From positions 434,001-498,000 of the forward strand of contig NZ_QCYK01000002.1 of assembly GCF_003071345.1 (NCBI RefSeq): DNA of 64,000 nucleotides, written 5' to 3'. The position numbers and the translations under genes were made by a program. This document shows, piece after piece, positions 18,153 through 26,744 of the stretch. The notes beneath the pieces were generated by a model that was not told where the DNA came from, searched no databases, and saw only the letters and a program-made list of their open reading frames with translations. The DNA is from Chitinophaga parva. Its GTDB lineage: Bacteria; Bacteroidota; Bacteroidia; Chitinophagales; Chitinophagaceae. Numbering within the stretch: the first letter of the stretch is position 1; each line of letters begins with the position of its first letter.

Positions 18153-18211
18153 TATTGTGCTGCACAATATATTGACATTCAAGGGCTTACCGCAACGGTA
18201 GGCCCTTTTTG
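18128..18211 (+). promoter_or_regulatory. His attenuator (mutually exclusive RNA hairpins)
   Basis: Four pairing segments can be read: 1 CTTACC (18128-18133), 2 CGGTAGGC (18137-18144), 3 GGGCTTACCG (18183-18192) and 4 CGGTAGGCCC (18196-18205). Segments 1-2 and 3-4 are near copies of each other, so 2 can also pair with 3. A ribosome stalled on His codons covers segment 1, freeing 2 to pair with 3 and prevent the 3-4 terminator. With ample His-tRNA the ribosome reaches the stop, covers 2, and the terminator forms. Confidence 0.85.
18181..18211 (+). terminator. Attenuator terminator upstream of hisG
   Basis: The stem AAGGGCTTACCG / CGGTAGGCCCTT has a CAA loop and one internal T-G position, and runs directly into TTTTTG. 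It is located 52-82 nt before the hisG ATG and is part of the leader switch described for the surrounding region. Confidence 0.88.
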
Positions 18212-18262
18212 TTTGGTGCTACCGGGAGCCATTTAAAAAAACACCTTAAACAAATACCAGTT

Positions 18263-19123
18263 ATGTCTGCCAAGTTAAAAATTGCAGTACAGAAGTCGGG
18301 CCGCCTGCACGACGATTCCATGAAACTCCTGAAAGAGTGCGGCATTGACGTGAACAATGGCGTGAACCGCCTGAAAACCGAAGCCAGCAACTTTCCCCTG
18401 GAACTTTTTTTCCTGCGCGATGACGATATTCCGCAGTACGTTGAAGATGGCGTGGCCGACATTGGTATGGTAGGTGAGAACGTGGTATTTGAAAAGGAAA
18501 AACAGGTAAAGATCGTGGAGAAGCTGGGCTTCGGTAAATGCCGCCTTTCCATTGCAGTGCCCAAGAACGTGGAATACAATGGTATCAATGACCTGCACAA
18601 CATGCGCATTGCTACTTCCTATCCCGTGATCGTGGCAGATTACCTGAAGAAACATAAGGTGCAGGCTGAGATCCATGAGATCAGCGGCTCCGTGGAAATA
18701 GCCCCCGGTATTGGCCTGGCAGATGCTATCTGTGACCTGGTAAGCAGCGGTTCCACGCTGTTTATGAACGGCCTGAAGGAAGTGGAAGTGATGTTGAAAA
18801 GTGAAGCGGTGCTGGTGGCCAATAAGGACCTCACTGCCGCGCAGCAGCAGCTGCTGGACAAACTGCTGTTCCGCATGCGGGCCGTTCGCAAGGCCAAGAA
18901 TAATAAATACATCCTGCTGAACGCACCGAATGATAACCTTGAAAAGATCATCAGCCTGCTGCCCGGCATGAAAAGCCCTACCGTACTGCCTTTGGCAGAA
19001 GCCGGCTGGAGCTCCGTACACAGTGTGCTGAATGAAAATGAGTTCTGGGACATTATTGAAAGTCTCAAAGAAGCAGGCGCACAAGGCATACTGGTAGTGC
19101 CCATTGAAAAAATGATCATTTAA
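18263..19123 (+). CDS. hisG: ATP phosphoribosyltransferase, long form
   Basis: The enzyme joins PRPP to ATP in the first and committed step of histidine synthesis. From ATG 18263 it has 286 aa, matching the long, HisZ-independent form. The start KLKIAVQKSGRLHDDS, the ADIGMVGENVVFE block, and the PRPP loop region near residues 150-175 (GSVEIAPGIGLADAICDLVSSG) are typical. A C-terminal ACT-like regulatory domain (PTVLPLAEAGWSSVHSVL) mediates histidine feedback in the family. It is the first structural gene after the His attenuator, and hisD follows 11 bp later. Confidence 0.97.
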   Translation: MSAKLKIAVQKSGRLHDDSMKLLKECGIDVNNGVNRLKTEASNFPLELFFLRDDDIPQYVEDGVADIGMVGENVVFEKEKQVKIVEKLGFGKCRLSIAVPKNVEYNGINDLHNMRIATSYPVIVADYLKKHKVQAEIHEISGSVEIAPGIGLADAICDLVSSGSTLFMNGLKEVEVMLKSEAVLVANKDLTAAQQQLLDKLLFRMRAVRKAKNNKYILLNAPNDNLEKIISLLPGMKSPTVLPLAEAGWSSVHSVLNENEFWDIIESLKEAGAQGILVVPIEKMII

Positions 19124-19134
19124 AAATCCGATCC

Positions 19135-20412
19135 ATGCAAACCGTTCAATACCCGGATAGAAAAGATTGGGACGTGCTTTTGCAGCGCCCTGTAATGGAT
19201 ACCGCCGCCCTGGAAAGTAAGGTGGCGGCCATTCTCCAGGCAGTGCAGCAGGAAGGTGATGCAGCTGTGAAGCGCTATGCCAAACAGTTTGACAATGTGG
19301 AGCTGGAAAATGTACAGGTATCCACCGCAGAATTTGCCGAAGCCAACGCCAATTTAGACCCCGCCCTCAAACAGGCCATTCTCCAGGCCAAACAGAATAT
19401 AGAACGTTTTCACAAAGCACAGCAGGAACAATCACAGGTGATAGAAACCATGCCCGGCGTACAATGCTGGCGCAGATCCGTGGCCATTGACAAGGTGGGC
19501 CTTTACATTCCCGGGGGCTCCGCACCACTGTTCTCCACGATCCTCATGCTGGGCATTCCCGCTGCTATAGCGGGTTGCCGCGAAGTGGTCCTGTGCACGC
19601 CCTCTAATGCCGCAGGCAAAGTGAACGACGCCATCCTCTTCACCGCGCAGGCCGTGGGCATTGAAAAGGTATTTAAAATAGGGGGTGTGCAGGCCATCGG
19701 CGCTATGGCGTATGGCACGGAAACCGTACCCAGCGTGTATAAGATATTTGGCCCCGGCAATCAATATGTAACCGCTGCCAAGCAGCTGGTGAACAAGGCC
19801 GGTACCGCTATCGACATGCCCGCCGGTCCTTCGGAAGTGGCGGTGCTGGCAGATGAGACCTGCATACCCGGCTTTGTGGCGGCAGATCTCTTATCCCAGG
19901 CGGAGCACGGCCCTGATAGCCAGGTGCTGCTGGTCACTACCTCACTGCAGGTGATCAAAGATGTGGAAGCCGCTGTAGTAAAACAATTGCAGGAACTGCC
20001 GCGACATCAGACCGCCTCCAAAGCGCTGGACAACAGCCGCATGATCCTGGTAAAAGACATGGAGGAAGCCATGGACCTGCTCAATGCATATGCACCGGAA
20101 CACCTCATCATTGCCTGCCAGGATGATGTAATGCTGGCTGATAAAGTGATCAATGCAGGTTCTGTATTCCTGGGCAACTATTCCCCGGAAAGCGCCGGTG
20201 ACTATGCCTCCGGCACTAACCACACCCTGCCTACCAACGGCCATGCCCGCGCCTACAGCGGCGTATCGCTGGATAGCTTTTTAAAGAAGATCACTTACCA
20301 GCGCCTCAGCAGGGAAGGCCTGCAGCAGATAGGCCAGACCATTGAACTGATGGCGGCTGCGGAAGGCCTGGATGCACATAAACAGGCCGTGACCATCCGC
20401 CTGAACTATTAA
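19135..20412 (+). CDS. hisD: Histidinol dehydrogenase
   Basis: The protein has 425 aa. It oxidises L-histidinol to L-histidine through the aldehyde, with NAD+ and a zinc ion. Recognisable blocks are VGLYIPGGSAPLFSTILMLGIPA, the GPGNQYVTAAK nucleotide-binding stretch, the zinc-site region LLSQAEHGPDSQV, and SAGDYASGTNHTLPT with the second metal and substrate ligands. The length is normal. It lies 11 bp after hisG and 24 bp before hisC, so it is in the same transcript. Confidence 0.97.
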   Translation: MQTVQYPDRKDWDVLLQRPVMDTAALESKVAAILQAVQQEGDAAVKRYAKQFDNVELENVQVSTAEFAEANANLDPALKQAILQAKQNIERFHKAQQEQSQVIETMPGVQCWRRSVAIDKVGLYIPGGSAPLFSTILMLGIPAAIAGCREVVLCTPSNAAGKVNDAILFTAQAVGIEKVFKIGGVQAIGAMAYGTETVPSVYKIFGPGNQYVTAAKQLVNKAGTAIDMPAGPSEVAVLADETCIPGFVAADLLSQAEHGPDSQVLLVTTSLQVIKDVEAAVVKQLQELPRHQTASKALDNSRMILVKDMEEAMDLLNAYAPEHLIIACQDDVMLADKVINAGSVFLGNYSPESAGDYASGTNHTLPTNGHARAYSGVSLDSFLKKITYQRLSREGLQQIGQTIELMAAAEGLDAHKQAVTIRLNY

Positions 20413-20436
20413 TTCAACGACTCAATTTATACGACG

Positions 20437-21480
20437 ATGTTTGACCTGAACCAGGTACTCAGAGATAATATAAAACGCCTTACTCCCTACTCCTCCGCAC
20501 GCGATGAGTTTAAAGGAGAGGCCAGCATTTACCTTGATGCAAATGAAAACAGCTTTGGTTCCCCGCTGCCGGTAAATTACAACCGCTACCCGGACCCGAT
20601 GCAGTGGAAACTGAAATATAAACTGGCGGATATCAAAGGGGTACCGCCCCAGAATATCTTCATAGGTAATGGCAGCGACGAGGCCATAGACGTGCTTTTC
20701 CGCTCTTTCTGCACCCCCGGTGCAGATAACGTGATCCTTTGCCCGCCCACCTATGGAATGTATGAAGTGAGCGCTAACATTAACGATGTGACCATCCGTA
20801 AAGTGAGCCTCACCGATGACTTCCAGCTGGACTTGCCAGGCATAGAAGCGGCTATTGATGCCAATACAAAGCTGATCTTTATCTGCTCTCCCAACAATCC
20901 GACCGGTAATGCCCTGAACCGGGATGATATTGAAATGATCCTGAGCAATTTTGATGGCGTGGTGGTGATAGACGAAGCATACATCAACTTTTCCCGCCAG
21001 CGTTCTTTCATCCAGGAGCTTACGGAATATCCGAACCTGGTGGTGATGCAGACCCTTTCCAAAGCCTGGGGCCTGGCTGCTTTGCGCGTGGGCATGGCAT
21101 TCGCCAGCGAGGATATCATCAATGTGTTCAATAAAGTGAAGCCTCCTTACAACGTAGGCCAGGCCACGCAGGAGCTGGCGCTGGAAGCCCTGGGCAATAT
21201 TGAGCAGGTAAACGGATGGATCAAAGAAACCGTGCAGGAACGTGACCTGCTGGTGAGCCGGCTGTCGCTGTTGCCGCAGGTGCTGCGTATTTATCCCAGT
21301 GATGCCAACTTCCTGCTGGTAAAAACCATCGATGCAAATGGTATCTACAACTTCCTGGTGGAGCAGGGTATCATTGTGCGCAACCGCAGTAAAGTAGAGC
21401 TTTGCGCCGGCTGCCTGCGCATCACCGTGGGCACGCCCCATGAAAATGCCACGCTGGTAGCGGCTATCAGCGCTTTTTAA
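20437..21480 (+). CDS. hisC: Histidinol-phosphate aminotransferase
   Basis: The protein is a 347-aa fold-type I PLP aminotransferase. It converts imidazole acetol-phosphate and glutamate to histidinol-phosphate. The visible motifs are YLDANENSFGSP at the N-terminus, CSPNNPTGN, VVIDEAYINFS, and the PLP lysine in TLSKAWGLAALRVG. The genomic position between hisD and hisB fixes the substrate assignment against the many paralogous aminotransferases. Confidence 0.96.
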   Translation: MFDLNQVLRDNIKRLTPYSSARDEFKGEASIYLDANENSFGSPLPVNYNRYPDPMQWKLKYKLADIKGVPPQNIFIGNGSDEAIDVLFRSFCTPGADNVILCPPTYGMYEVSANINDVTIRKVSLTDDFQLDLPGIEAAIDANTKLIFICSPNNPTGNALNRDDIEMILSNFDGVVVIDEAYINFSRQRSFIQELTEYPNLVVMQTLSKAWGLAALRVGMAFASEDIINVFNKVKPPYNVGQATQELALEALGNIEQVNGWIKETVQERDLLVSRLSLLPQVLRIYPSDANFLLVKTIDANGIYNFLVEQGIIVRNRSKVELCAGCLRITVGTPHENATLVAAISAF

Positions 21481-21518
21481 CCATCAACAATCTAGCAATC
21501 CAATAACTGAACAAGCTA

Positions 21519-22658
21519 ATGAAACGTGTCCTCTTCATCGATCGCGATGGTACCATGATCAAAGAAGTACCGCCTACTTACCAGATCGATAGCCTGGAAA
21601 AAGTGGAGTTTTACCCGAAAGCATTTACCTACCTGGGCAAGATTGCCGCGGAGCTGGATTATGAACTGGTACTGGTGACCAACCAGGATGGAATGGGCAC
21701 GCCCAGCTTCCCGGAAGATACGTTCTGGCCTGCGCATAAATTCGTCATGCGTTCTTTTGCAAACGAAGGCGTGATCTTTTCCGAAGAATGTATTGACCGC
21801 TCTTTCCCCGCGGATAATGCACCCACCCGCAAGCCCGGTACCGGTATGCTCACCAAATATTTCGGAGAAGGGTACGACCTGAAAAATTCCTTCGTGATCG
21901 GCGACCGCATTACGGATGTGAAACTGGCCCAGAACCTGGGTGCTAAGGCCATCTGGCTCAATGAAGGCAATGGCCTGGGCCAGGCGGAACTGACGCAGCA
22001 AGAGGTGGACAGCCTGCGCAATGTGATTGCACTGGAATCTATGGATTGGGCTAAAATCTACGAGTTCCTGAAACTGGGCCTCCGAACGGTAACGCATACA
22101 CGCACCACCAAGGAAACAGACATCACCATCCGCCTCAACCTGGATGGCAGCGGCAAAGCAGACATCCACACGGGCCTGGGTTTCTTTGACCACATGCTGG
22201 AGCAGATAGCCCGCCATGGCGGCATAGACCTTACGGTCAAAGCCAAAGGCGACCTGCATATTGATGAGCACCATACCATTGAGGATACCGGTATTACGCT
22301 GGGAGAGGCCATGGCCCAGGCTTTGGGCGATAAGCGGGGCATTGAGCGTTATGGCTTCATGTTACCTATGGACGATTGCCTGGCGCAGGCAGCCATTGAT
22401 TTTGGCGGCCGTGCATGGCTGATGTGGAATGCCACCTTCACCCGTGAGAAGATAGGAGAAATGCCAACAGAGATGTTCTACCATTTCTTCAAATCCTTCT
22501 CCGACGGCTCCCGCAGCAACCTGAATATCAAAGCTGAAGGGCAGAACGAACATCATAAAATAGAAGCCATTTTCAAAGCTTTTGCAAAAGCGATAAAAAT
22601 GGCCGTGCGCCGCGATCCTATGCATATGCAGCTGCCCAGCACCAAAGGTGTGCTGTAA
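21519..22658 (+). CDS. hisB: Bifunctional histidinol-phosphatase / imidazoleglycerol-phosphate dehydratase
   Basis: The protein has 379 aa with two domains. Residues 1-165 are a HAD phosphatase ([12 protein letters not shown] with the nucleophile and acid Asp, and later [11 protein letters not shown]). Residues about 185-379 are the IGP dehydratase ([36 protein letters not shown]) with the His/Glu clusters that bind two Mn ions. It performs two non-consecutive steps of histidine synthesis. It is the last gene of the first his block; the trp leader begins 79 bp downstream. Confidence 0.97.
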   Translation: MKRVLFIDRDGTMIKEVPPTYQIDSLEKVEFYPKAFTYLGKIAAELDYELVLVTNQDGMGTPSFPEDTFWPAHKFVMRSFANEGVIFSEECIDRSFPADNAPTRKPGTGMLTKYFGEGYDLKNSFVIGDRITDVKLAQNLGAKAIWLNEGNGLGQAELTQQEVDSLRNVIALESMDWAKIYEFLKLGLRTVTHTRTTKETDITIRLNLDGSGKADIHTGLGFFDHMLEQIARHGGIDLTVKAKGDLHIDEHHTIEDTGITLGEAMAQALGDKRGIERYGFMLPMDDCLAQAAIDFGGRAWLMWNATFTREKIGEMPTEMFYHFFKSFSDGSRSNLNIKAEGQNEHHKIEAIFKAFAKAIKMAVRRDPMHMQLPSTKGVL

Positions 22659-22697
22659 GGGGACCTGTGCCACAAGCGTGCTATTTCTTGAAAAAAA

Positions 22698-22729
22698 TTT
22701 GCATTTGTGGGAAAAACCTTCCATATTTG
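22698..22729 (+). promoter_or_regulatory. Promoter of the trp operon
   Basis: TTTG (22698-22701), a 20-nt spacer and CATATTTG (22722-22729, one mismatch to TAnnTTTG) form a reasonable Bacteroidota promoter. The trp leader ATG follows 8 nt later, mirroring the spacing at the his leader. Confidence 0.55.
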
Positions 22730-22737
22730 TTCTCGCT

Positions 22738-22794
22738 ATGCAAAATAACATGACAAATAAATACTGGTGGTGGCACAGGATCGATCTTCGATAA
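22738..22794 (+). CDS. trpL: Trp operon leader peptide (18 aa, three consecutive Trp)
   Basis: The frame reads MQNNMTNKYWWWHRIDLR and then TAA. Three successive Trp codons in an 18-residue peptide, 42 nt before a terminator stem and directly upstream of trpE, mark it as an attenuation sensor for charged tRNA-Trp. There is no recognisable ribosome-binding site, and the predicted promoter box is only 8 nt upstream. Confidence 0.9.
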   Translation: MQNNMTNKYWWWHRIDLR

Positions 22795-22867
22795 CTGTGT
22801 TCAGTGCTATGTCTATTTTCAGGATATAATAGAAAGGCTCGCTAACACAGCGAGCCTTTTTCTTTTT
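22795..22867 (+). promoter_or_regulatory. Trp attenuator with antiterminator pairing
   Basis: CTGTGTT (22795-22801), immediately after the leader stop codon, is exactly complementary to AACACAG (22844-22850), which forms the loop and the start of the 3' arm of the terminator. A ribosome that stalls on the Trp codons leaves CTGTGTT free to pair and break the terminator; one that reaches the stop masks it and allows termination. Confidence 0.78.
22836..22867 (+). terminator. Attenuator terminator upstream of trpE
   Basis: The 8-bp GC-rich stem GGCTCGCT (22836-22843) / AGCGAGCC (22849-22856), with loop AACAC, is followed by TTTTTCTTTTT. It lies between hisB and trpE, so it would also act on transcripts that read through from the his promoter. 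Confidence 0.92.
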
Positions 22868-22901
22868 AGCTCAACGTCAACTTTTAGTAACCCTTACTAC
22901 T

Positions 22902-24311
22902 ATGCGGATCATTCAGGTAAAAACAAGGTACAAGCAAATGCTGGCGGACGTATTTACGCCTGTGGGCATCTATCTGCGGCTGCGCGACAAATTTCCCGGT
23001 ACCATCCTGCTGGAGAGCACGGACTACCGGGCCAGCGAGAACAGTTTCTCCTATATTGGTATCAAACCCATTGCCGGTATTGAAGTGAGCTCCACCCGGG
23101 ACTTTGAATTCAAATACCCGAACCAGCCGGTGGAGAAGAAGCAGCTCAAAGACAAGCAATCCGTGCTCAATGAACTGGAAGCCTTCCTAAAGAGCTTCAG
23201 CTTCAGCGAGCAGTCGCCCATACGCCTTACAGAAGGGCTTTTTGGTTACAGCACATTTGATTCCGTGCAGTTCTTTGAAAAGATCTCCTTCAACCAGCAG
23301 AAGCAGACAGATGCCGCCATCCCGCTCATGCGCTACCGCTTCTACCAGTATGTGATCGCGATCAATCACTTCAAGGATGAAATGTACCTCTGTGAAAACC
23401 AGGTGGCCGGCGTAGATAGCGAGTTTGAACAGATAGAAGCACTGATCCGGCACAAGGACACACCTACCTACCGCTTCCAGACCGAAGGTGAAGAAGAAAG
23501 TAACATGGACGACGCCGCTTACATGCAGATGGTAGAGCAGGGCAAGCAACACTGCTACCGTGGGGATGTATTCCAGGTAGTGTTATCAAGAGCCTTCCAG
23601 CGTTCCTTCAAAGGAGATGAATTCAATGTATACCGCGCCCTCCGTTCCATCAACCCCTCACCTTACCTCTTCTACTTTGATTACGGCGATTATAAACTGA
23701 TGGGCTCTTCTCCCGAAGCCCAGCTGGTGATCAAGGATCGTAAAGCCACCATACACCCTATAGCAGGCACTTTCCGCCGTACCGGCGATGACGTGCAGGA
23801 CCAGGTGCTGGCGGATAAACTGTTGAAAGACCCGAAAGAAAATGCAGAGCACGTGATGCTGGTGGACCTGGCCCGCAATGACCTGAGCCGCAATGCTACC
23901 AATGTGCAGGTGGAGAAAGACCGGCAGATCCAATACTACTCCCACGTGATCCACCTGGTGAGCGAAGTGACCGGCAGGATCCCCGCAGATACCAATCCCT
24001 TTTCCTTACTGGCAGCCACGTTCCCCGCAGGCACACTGAGCGGGGCGCCCAAGTACCGCGCCATGCAGATCATTGACCAGTATGAACCTACGGCCCGCGG
24101 CTTCTACGGCGGTTGCATCGGCTTTGTAGGGTTCAATGGTGAGTTCAATCACGCCATCATGATCCGCTCTATGCTGAGCAAGCGCAATACCCTGTACTAC
24201 CAGGCCGGCGCCGGTGTGGTGGCCAAGTCTGTGGCCTCGTCCGAACTGGAAGAAGTGAACAATAAACTCAATGCACTGAAACAAGCCATTCTGCTGGCAC
24301 AAACGATCTGA
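22902..24311 (+). CDS. trpE: Anthranilate synthase component I
   Basis: The protein has 469 aa. With TrpG it converts chorismate and glutamine to anthranilate, the first step of tryptophan synthesis. The N-terminal LLESTDYRASENSFSYIG segment holds the LLES-type tryptophan feedback site. The chorismate-binding C-terminal half shows MGSSPEAQL, HPIAGTFRRTG, EHVMLVDLARNDLSR and PAGTLSGAPKYRAMQIIDQYEPTARGFYGG. It follows the Trp attenuator and is separated from trpG by 1 bp. Confidence 0.96.
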   Translation: MRIIQVKTRYKQMLADVFTPVGIYLRLRDKFPGTILLESTDYRASENSFSYIGIKPIAGIEVSSTRDFEFKYPNQPVEKKQLKDKQSVLNELEAFLKSFSFSEQSPIRLTEGLFGYSTFDSVQFFEKISFNQQKQTDAAIPLMRYRFYQYVIAINHFKDEMYLCENQVAGVDSEFEQIEALIRHKDTPTYRFQTEGEEESNMDDAAYMQMVEQGKQHCYRGDVFQVVLSRAFQRSFKGDEFNVYRALRSINPSPYLFYFDYGDYKLMGSSPEAQLVIKDRKATIHPIAGTFRRTGDDVQDQVLADKLLKDPKENAEHVMLVDLARNDLSRNATNVQVEKDRQIQYYSHVIHLVSEVTGRIPADTNPFSLLAATFPAGTLSGAPKYRAMQIIDQYEPTARGFYGGCIGFVGFNGEFNHAIMIRSMLSKRNTLYYQAGAGVVAKSVASSELEEVNNKLNALKQAILLAQTI

Positions 24312-24312
24312 T

Positions 24313-24882
24313 ATGAACATCCTGGTATTTGACAACTACGATTCCTTCACCTATAACCTGGTGCACCTGGTTGAAAAGATCATCCGGCAGAAAGTGACAG
24401 TGTTCCGCAATGATGAAATTCCCCTGGAACAGGTGAAAGACTATGATAAGATCATCCTTTCCCCCGGTCCGGGCATCCCGGAAGAAGCAGGCCTGCTGCT
24501 GCCGCTGATCAAAGAATATGCACCCAGTAAATCCATCTTTGGCGTGTGCCTGGGCCTGCAGGCCATAGGCCAGGCTTTTGGGGCAGACCTCATTAACCTC
24601 AAGGATGTATACCACGGCGTAGCTACAGATGTAGCGATCATTGACCGCAGCGGCCGCCTGTTTGAAGGCCTGCCAGACCGCTTTGCGGTAGGACGTTATC
24701 ACAGCTGGGTGGTGGATGAAAAGACCATCCCGGCAGAACTGGTGGTGACGGCAAAAGATGATGAACAGTTCATCATGGCGATGCAGCACACCCGTTATGA
24801 CGTAAGCGGTGTACAGTTTCACCCGGAAAGTGTACTGACGCCCCACGGTGAGCAGATCCTGCGTAACTGGCTGAAAGCCTGA
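24313..24882 (+). CDS. trpG: Anthranilate synthase component II (glutamine amidotransferase)
   Basis: The protein is a 189-aa class I glutamine amidotransferase that supplies ammonia to TrpE. The start MNILVFDNYDSFTYNLVH, the nucleophile in GVCLGLQAIG, and the His-Glu pair in VQFHPESVLTPHG are clear. In many bacteria the same subunit also serves aminodeoxychorismate synthase; the context here points to trp. It is encoded 1 bp after trpE. Confidence 0.95.
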   Translation: MNILVFDNYDSFTYNLVHLVEKIIRQKVTVFRNDEIPLEQVKDYDKIILSPGPGIPEEAGLLLPLIKEYAPSKSIFGVCLGLQAIGQAFGADLINLKDVYHGVATDVAIIDRSGRLFEGLPDRFAVGRYHSWVVDEKTIPAELVVTAKDDEQFIMAMQHTRYDVSGVQFHPESVLTPHGEQILRNWLKA

Positions 24883-24938
24883 TACAGCAAGGATTTTAAG
24901 TAAAATGTAATTATCCCATTTTTAGTGCAAACCGAACG

Positions 24939-25931
24939 ATGAAAAAGATACTCAACTATTTATTTGAACATAAAACATTCAGCCGCGCGCAGGCAAAAGA
25001 CATTCTCACCCAGATCTCTGCCGGCGTGTTCAACGAAAGCGAACTGGCCGCCTTCATGACCGTGTTCCTCATGCGCAGTATCACGATCGATGAACTGCTG
25101 GGCTTCCGCGATGCATTGCTGGAACTTTGTGTGCCGGTAGACCTGAATGGCCACGCGGTGCTGGACATTGTAGGTACCGGTGGCGATGCCAAGAACACTT
25201 TTAATATCTCTACCCTCAGCTGCTTTATCGTAGCCGGTGCGGGAGGCCAGGTGGCCAAGCATGGCAATTATGGCGTGTCTTCCGTGAGCGGGGCATCTAA
25301 TTTGATGGAGAGTGCGGGGTATAAATTTAAGGCCGATCCTGCCAAGCTGAAAACAGAACTGGAAGAGGCAGGCGTATGTTTCCTGCACGCGCCCCTGTTC
25401 CACCCTGCGCTCAAGAACGTGGCAGGTGTACGCCGCCAGCTGGGCGTGCGCACTTTCTTTAATATGCTGGGGCCGTTGGTTAATCCCGCTTTTGCGCAGC
25501 ACCAGCTCATTGGCGTGTATAGCCTGGAAATGGCCCGCGTGTACAACTACCTGTTCCAGCAAACCGACAAGGACTTTGTGATCGTGCACAGCCTGGATGG
25601 GTATGATGAAATATCCCTGACGGCCGATACCAAGGTGATAGACCGTAAAGGGGAGCAGGACTGCACCCCGGAAGCACTGGGTCGCCGCCGCGTATCGCCG
25701 GAAGATATTTTTGGGGGCAATACCGTGGCCGATGCCGCTAAGATCTTCATGAAGATCCTGAAAGGCGAAGGCAGCTGGGCACAGAATGCCGTGGTACTGG
25801 CCAATTCCGCTATGGGATTGCATTGCATGGGCCGGTATTCCACCTATGACGAATGCTTCCAGGCGGCCATCGAATCGCTGGAAAGCGGGGCTGCCCACAA
25901 AGCCTTTAACAAACTGATTTCTTTGCAATAA
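24939..25931 (+). CDS. trpD: Anthranilate phosphoribosyltransferase
   Basis: The protein has 330 aa. It transfers phosphoribose from PRPP to anthranilate. The PRPP/Mg loop DIVGTGGDAKNTFNIS, the KHGNYGVSSVSGASNLMESAG segment and RTFFNMLGPLVNPA are diagnostic of the class III phosphoribosyltransferase fold. It sits 56 bp after trpG, with trpC 12 bp downstream. Confidence 0.96.
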   Translation: MKKILNYLFEHKTFSRAQAKDILTQISAGVFNESELAAFMTVFLMRSITIDELLGFRDALLELCVPVDLNGHAVLDIVGTGGDAKNTFNISTLSCFIVAGAGGQVAKHGNYGVSSVSGASNLMESAGYKFKADPAKLKTELEEAGVCFLHAPLFHPALKNVAGVRRQLGVRTFFNMLGPLVNPAFAQHQLIGVYSLEMARVYNYLFQQTDKDFVIVHSLDGYDEISLTADTKVIDRKGEQDCTPEALGRRRVSPEDIFGGNTVADAAKIFMKILKGEGSWAQNAVVLANSAMGLHCMGRYSTYDECFQAAIESLESGAAHKAFNKLISLQ

Positions 25932-25943
25932 TTATAAAGGATT

Positions 25944-26744
25944 ATGAAAGACATTCTCGCGGAAATAGTGGCTTACAAACGTACGGTGGTAGCGGCTGCC
26001 AAACAGCAACGCACGATCAGTGACCTGGAAAATGCGCCTTTGTTCAACCGCTCTGTGGTCTCGCTGGTTAATTTCTTACAGCAACCGCAGAAGTCCGGCA
26101 TCATCGCAGAGTACAAGCGCAAGTCGCCTTCCAGGGGTGTGATCAATGACCGCAACTCCGTGGAAGAAGTGACCCAGGCTTATGCCAACTGCGGGGCCAG
26201 CGGGCTTTCTGTGCTCACGGATGATAAATTCTTTGGCGGCAGCAGTGAAGACCTTACCAAGGCGCGCACCCTGGTGGAGATCCCCATCCTGCGCAAGGAT
26301 TTTATCGTGGATGAATACCAGGTTTACGAAGCCCGCGCCATCGGGGCGGATGTGATCCTGCTCATCGCAGAATGCCTTACCAAAGAAGAAGTACTGCACC
26401 TCTCCGGCGTGGCCCATAACCTGGGCATGGAAGTGCTGCTGGAAATGCACACGGAAGCACAGCTGGACAAGGTGTCTGAGCATGTGAATATGGTGGGCAT
26501 CAATAACCGCGACCTCGTCACCTTTAACGTGGACATTGACCGCTCTATAGCCCTGGCGGCAAAACTGCCGGCGGATAAGCTGAAGGTGGCGGAAAGCGGC
26601 ATTGACAATATAGATACCATTGTGACCTTGCGCAACGCGGGTTTCAAAGGATTTTTAATGGGCGAGTATTTCATGAAGCAGGAAGATCCCGGCAAGGCTT
26701 TTAATGATTTCGTGAACGCCCTGGCACAAACAACATCCAAATGA
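25944..26744 (+). CDS. trpC: Indole-3-glycerol-phosphate synthase
   Basis: The protein is a 266-aa TIM barrel. It closes the indole ring from carboxyphenylamino-deoxyribulose phosphate. Catalytic blocks are IIAEYKRKSPSRG (Lys/Ser), ILRKDFIVDEYQVYEARAIGADVILLI, and VGINNRDLVTFNVD with the later ESGI phosphate-binding loop. The last four bases overlap the trpF start (ATGA), so translation is coupled. Confidence 0.96.
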   Translation: MKDILAEIVAYKRTVVAAAKQQRTISDLENAPLFNRSVVSLVNFLQQPQKSGIIAEYKRKSPSRGVINDRNSVEEVTQAYANCGASGLSVLTDDKFFGGSSEDLTKARTLVEIPILRKDFIVDEYQVYEARAIGADVILLIAECLTKEEVLHLSGVAHNLGMEVLLEMHTEAQLDKVSEHVNMVGINNRDLVTFNVDIDRSIALAAKLPADKLKVAESGIDNIDTIVTLRNAGFKGFLMGEYFMKQEDPGKAFNDFVNALAQTTSK

